Assembly: GCA_023457875.1 (NCBI GenBank)
Contig: JAEXBC010000069.1
Span: 1 to 6,330 of the forward strand
From: Bacillota bacterium
GTDB lineage: Bacteria; Bacillota; Clostridia; Lachnospirales; Cellulosilyticaceae
Direction: 5' to 3'
DNA length: 6,330 nt
Shown here: positions 5,661 to 6,330 of the stretch, one piece after another
Layout: each line of letters starts with the position of its first letter
How positions within the stretch are numbered: the stretch's first letter is position 1
Translations under genes and position numbers: made by a program
Notes under the pieces: generated by a model
Database searches by the model: none
What the model was told of the DNA's origin: nothing
What the model saw: only the letters and a program-made list of their open reading frames with translations

Positions 5661-5690
5661 TTGATTTAACTATCTTTGATTTAACTATCT
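5661..5690. repeat. Perfect 15-bp direct tandem repeat
   Basis: TTGATTTAACTATCT occurs twice in immediate succession, at 5661-5675 and 5676-5690, between the hydrolase and membrane-protein genes. Read on the minus strand the unit contains AGATAGTTAAATC. It lies 40-70 bases upstream of the membrane-protein start, where a promoter or operator could sit, but I see no convincing -35/-10 pair there. Simple slippage duplication is equally possible. Confidence 0.75.
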
Positions 5691-5728
5691 AATGTAATTT
5701 CCAATCATTTCTTCATCTTTACACCACA

Positions 5729-6330
5729 TTAAATTTCACTAGCTATAAAAGGGCTACCATGACCTGGATAAACCTTTTTAAGATCTAAAGCTTTTAGCCT
5801 CGCTACACTTTCTTTAAGTTTCACAAAATCACAGGCATTGGGTGCAATACTTGGTTTTTTGCCATTTGCAAAAACATCTCCTGCTATGAAGTCTCCCTCA
5901 GGTAAAAGAACGCCAATCGAACCTGGAGTATGCCCAGGAATATGTAATATTGATGCATCAAGCCCGTATTCCTTAAGGTTGTCACCTTCACCAAGTAAAA
6001 TATCAGGAGAAAATTTTTCGTAGGTGCTCAGTATTTTAATGGAAACCTTTCGAATAAGGGACTTCAGAAAAAAGAAGGATATCTTTAAACTGAGCTTATC
6101 ATATTTAAAGCTTTCCATGAGCTTTTCTATTTCAAGCTTCTCTACTAATTCTAAATCCCCTTGATGCATGGCTATTTTTGCTTTGTACTTTTCTCTAATA
6201 AATGCAGCATTTGCAGTATGATCATTGTCTCCATGAGTAAGTACAACCAGCTTTAAGTTGCCAGGTTTGCAACCAGCTTCTTGAAGGGCTTTATCTAAAC
6301 TAGCACGCTTATCATCAAACACCTTATCCA
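5729..6330 (-). CDS. Metallo-beta-lactamase-fold hydrolase, C-terminal part (cut by window edge)
   Basis: The frame is open to the right edge, so the N-terminus is missing; 199 residues are visible. A GTG at 6322 is in frame but has no ribosome binding site and is treated as internal. Metal-binding residues are visible in family order: LTHGDNDH (H32, D34, D36, H37, counted from the first full codon), HIPGHTPGS (H133), IAGDVF (D151) and YPGHGSP (H190). The usual HxHxDH motif here reads HGDNDH, with aspartate for the second histidine, a variant I recall from a group of small hydrolases with THGDxDHTGN wording. Between the first and second metal motifs is an insertion of about 40 residues rich in Lys, Phe, Leu and Ile (about 69-107), probably a substrate lid or membrane-contacting surface (inference). 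Substrate is unknown; the family includes glyoxalase II, lactonases and nucleases. A beta-lactamase role is not implied. The membrane-protein gene follows after 107 bases. Confidence 0.87.
   Translation of the reverse strand, partial: DKVFDDKRASLDKALQEAGCKPGNLKLVVLTHGDNDHTANAAFIREKYKAKIAMHQGDLELVEKLEIEKLMESFKYDKLSLKISFFFLKSLIRKVSIKILSTYEKFSPDILLGEGDNLKEYGLDASILHIPGHTPGSIGVLLPEGDFIAGDVFANGKKPSIAPNACDFVKLKESVARLKALDLKKVYPGHGSPFIASEI

Noticed and set aside
5838..6023. Plus-strand frame of 61 codons
   Set aside because: Antisense to the metal-binding region of the hydrolase; no supporting signals.
6320..6322. GTG as the start of the hydrolase
   Set aside because: The frame stays open to the window edge, no ribosome binding site precedes the GTG, and the usual N-terminal beta-strands of the fold would be missing. 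It is an internal valine.

Overview
The window looks like chromosomal DNA from a low-GC, Gram-positive anaerobe of the class Clostridia. It is AT-rich, has AGGAGG-type ribosome binding sites and near-consensus sigma-A promoters, and carries a Firmicutes-type LexA box (CGAACATATGTTTG). The proteins (CorA, a DinB-like Y-family polymerase, MetY) also read as clostridial. Genus cannot be fixed from the sequence alone. No rRNA, tRNA, CRISPR array, transposase or phage gene was found.

Every gene I support lies on the minus strand, so transcription runs from high to low coordinates. In that order: the C-terminal part of a metallo-beta-lactamase-fold hydrolase (5729-6330, cut by the right edge); a four-helix membrane protein of unknown function (5052-5621); metY, O-acetylhomoserine sulfhydrylase (3693-4958, TTG start), with its own perfect TTGACA-17-TATAAT promoter and a downstream terminator at 3470-3517; a Y-family DNA polymerase (2104-3378) under a promoter overlapped by a LexA box; a 51-residue basic protein (1894-2049), probably co-transcribed with the polymerase; a long MITE-like hairpin (1763-1869) that may also end that transcript; corA, a Mg2+/divalent-cation channel (516-1448), behind a roughly 207-nt leader; a terminator at 470-508; and the N-terminal half of an ECF-type sigma factor (1-353, cut by the left edge).

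The genes do not form one pathway. They look like four or five short transcription units for metal uptake, SOS translesion synthesis, sulfur assimilation and regulation. The part most worth a second look is the corA leader. It has a strong promoter, a possible 41-codon upstream reading frame, a long hairpin next to the corA ribosome binding site, and two mutually exclusive pairings of one segment. That is the layout of a regulatory leader, and I could not match it to a riboswitch class I know. Second are the SOS-linked small protein beside the polymerase and the MITE-like hairpin. Two sets of short tandem repeats (35 bp and 15 bp) lie in intergenic DNA.
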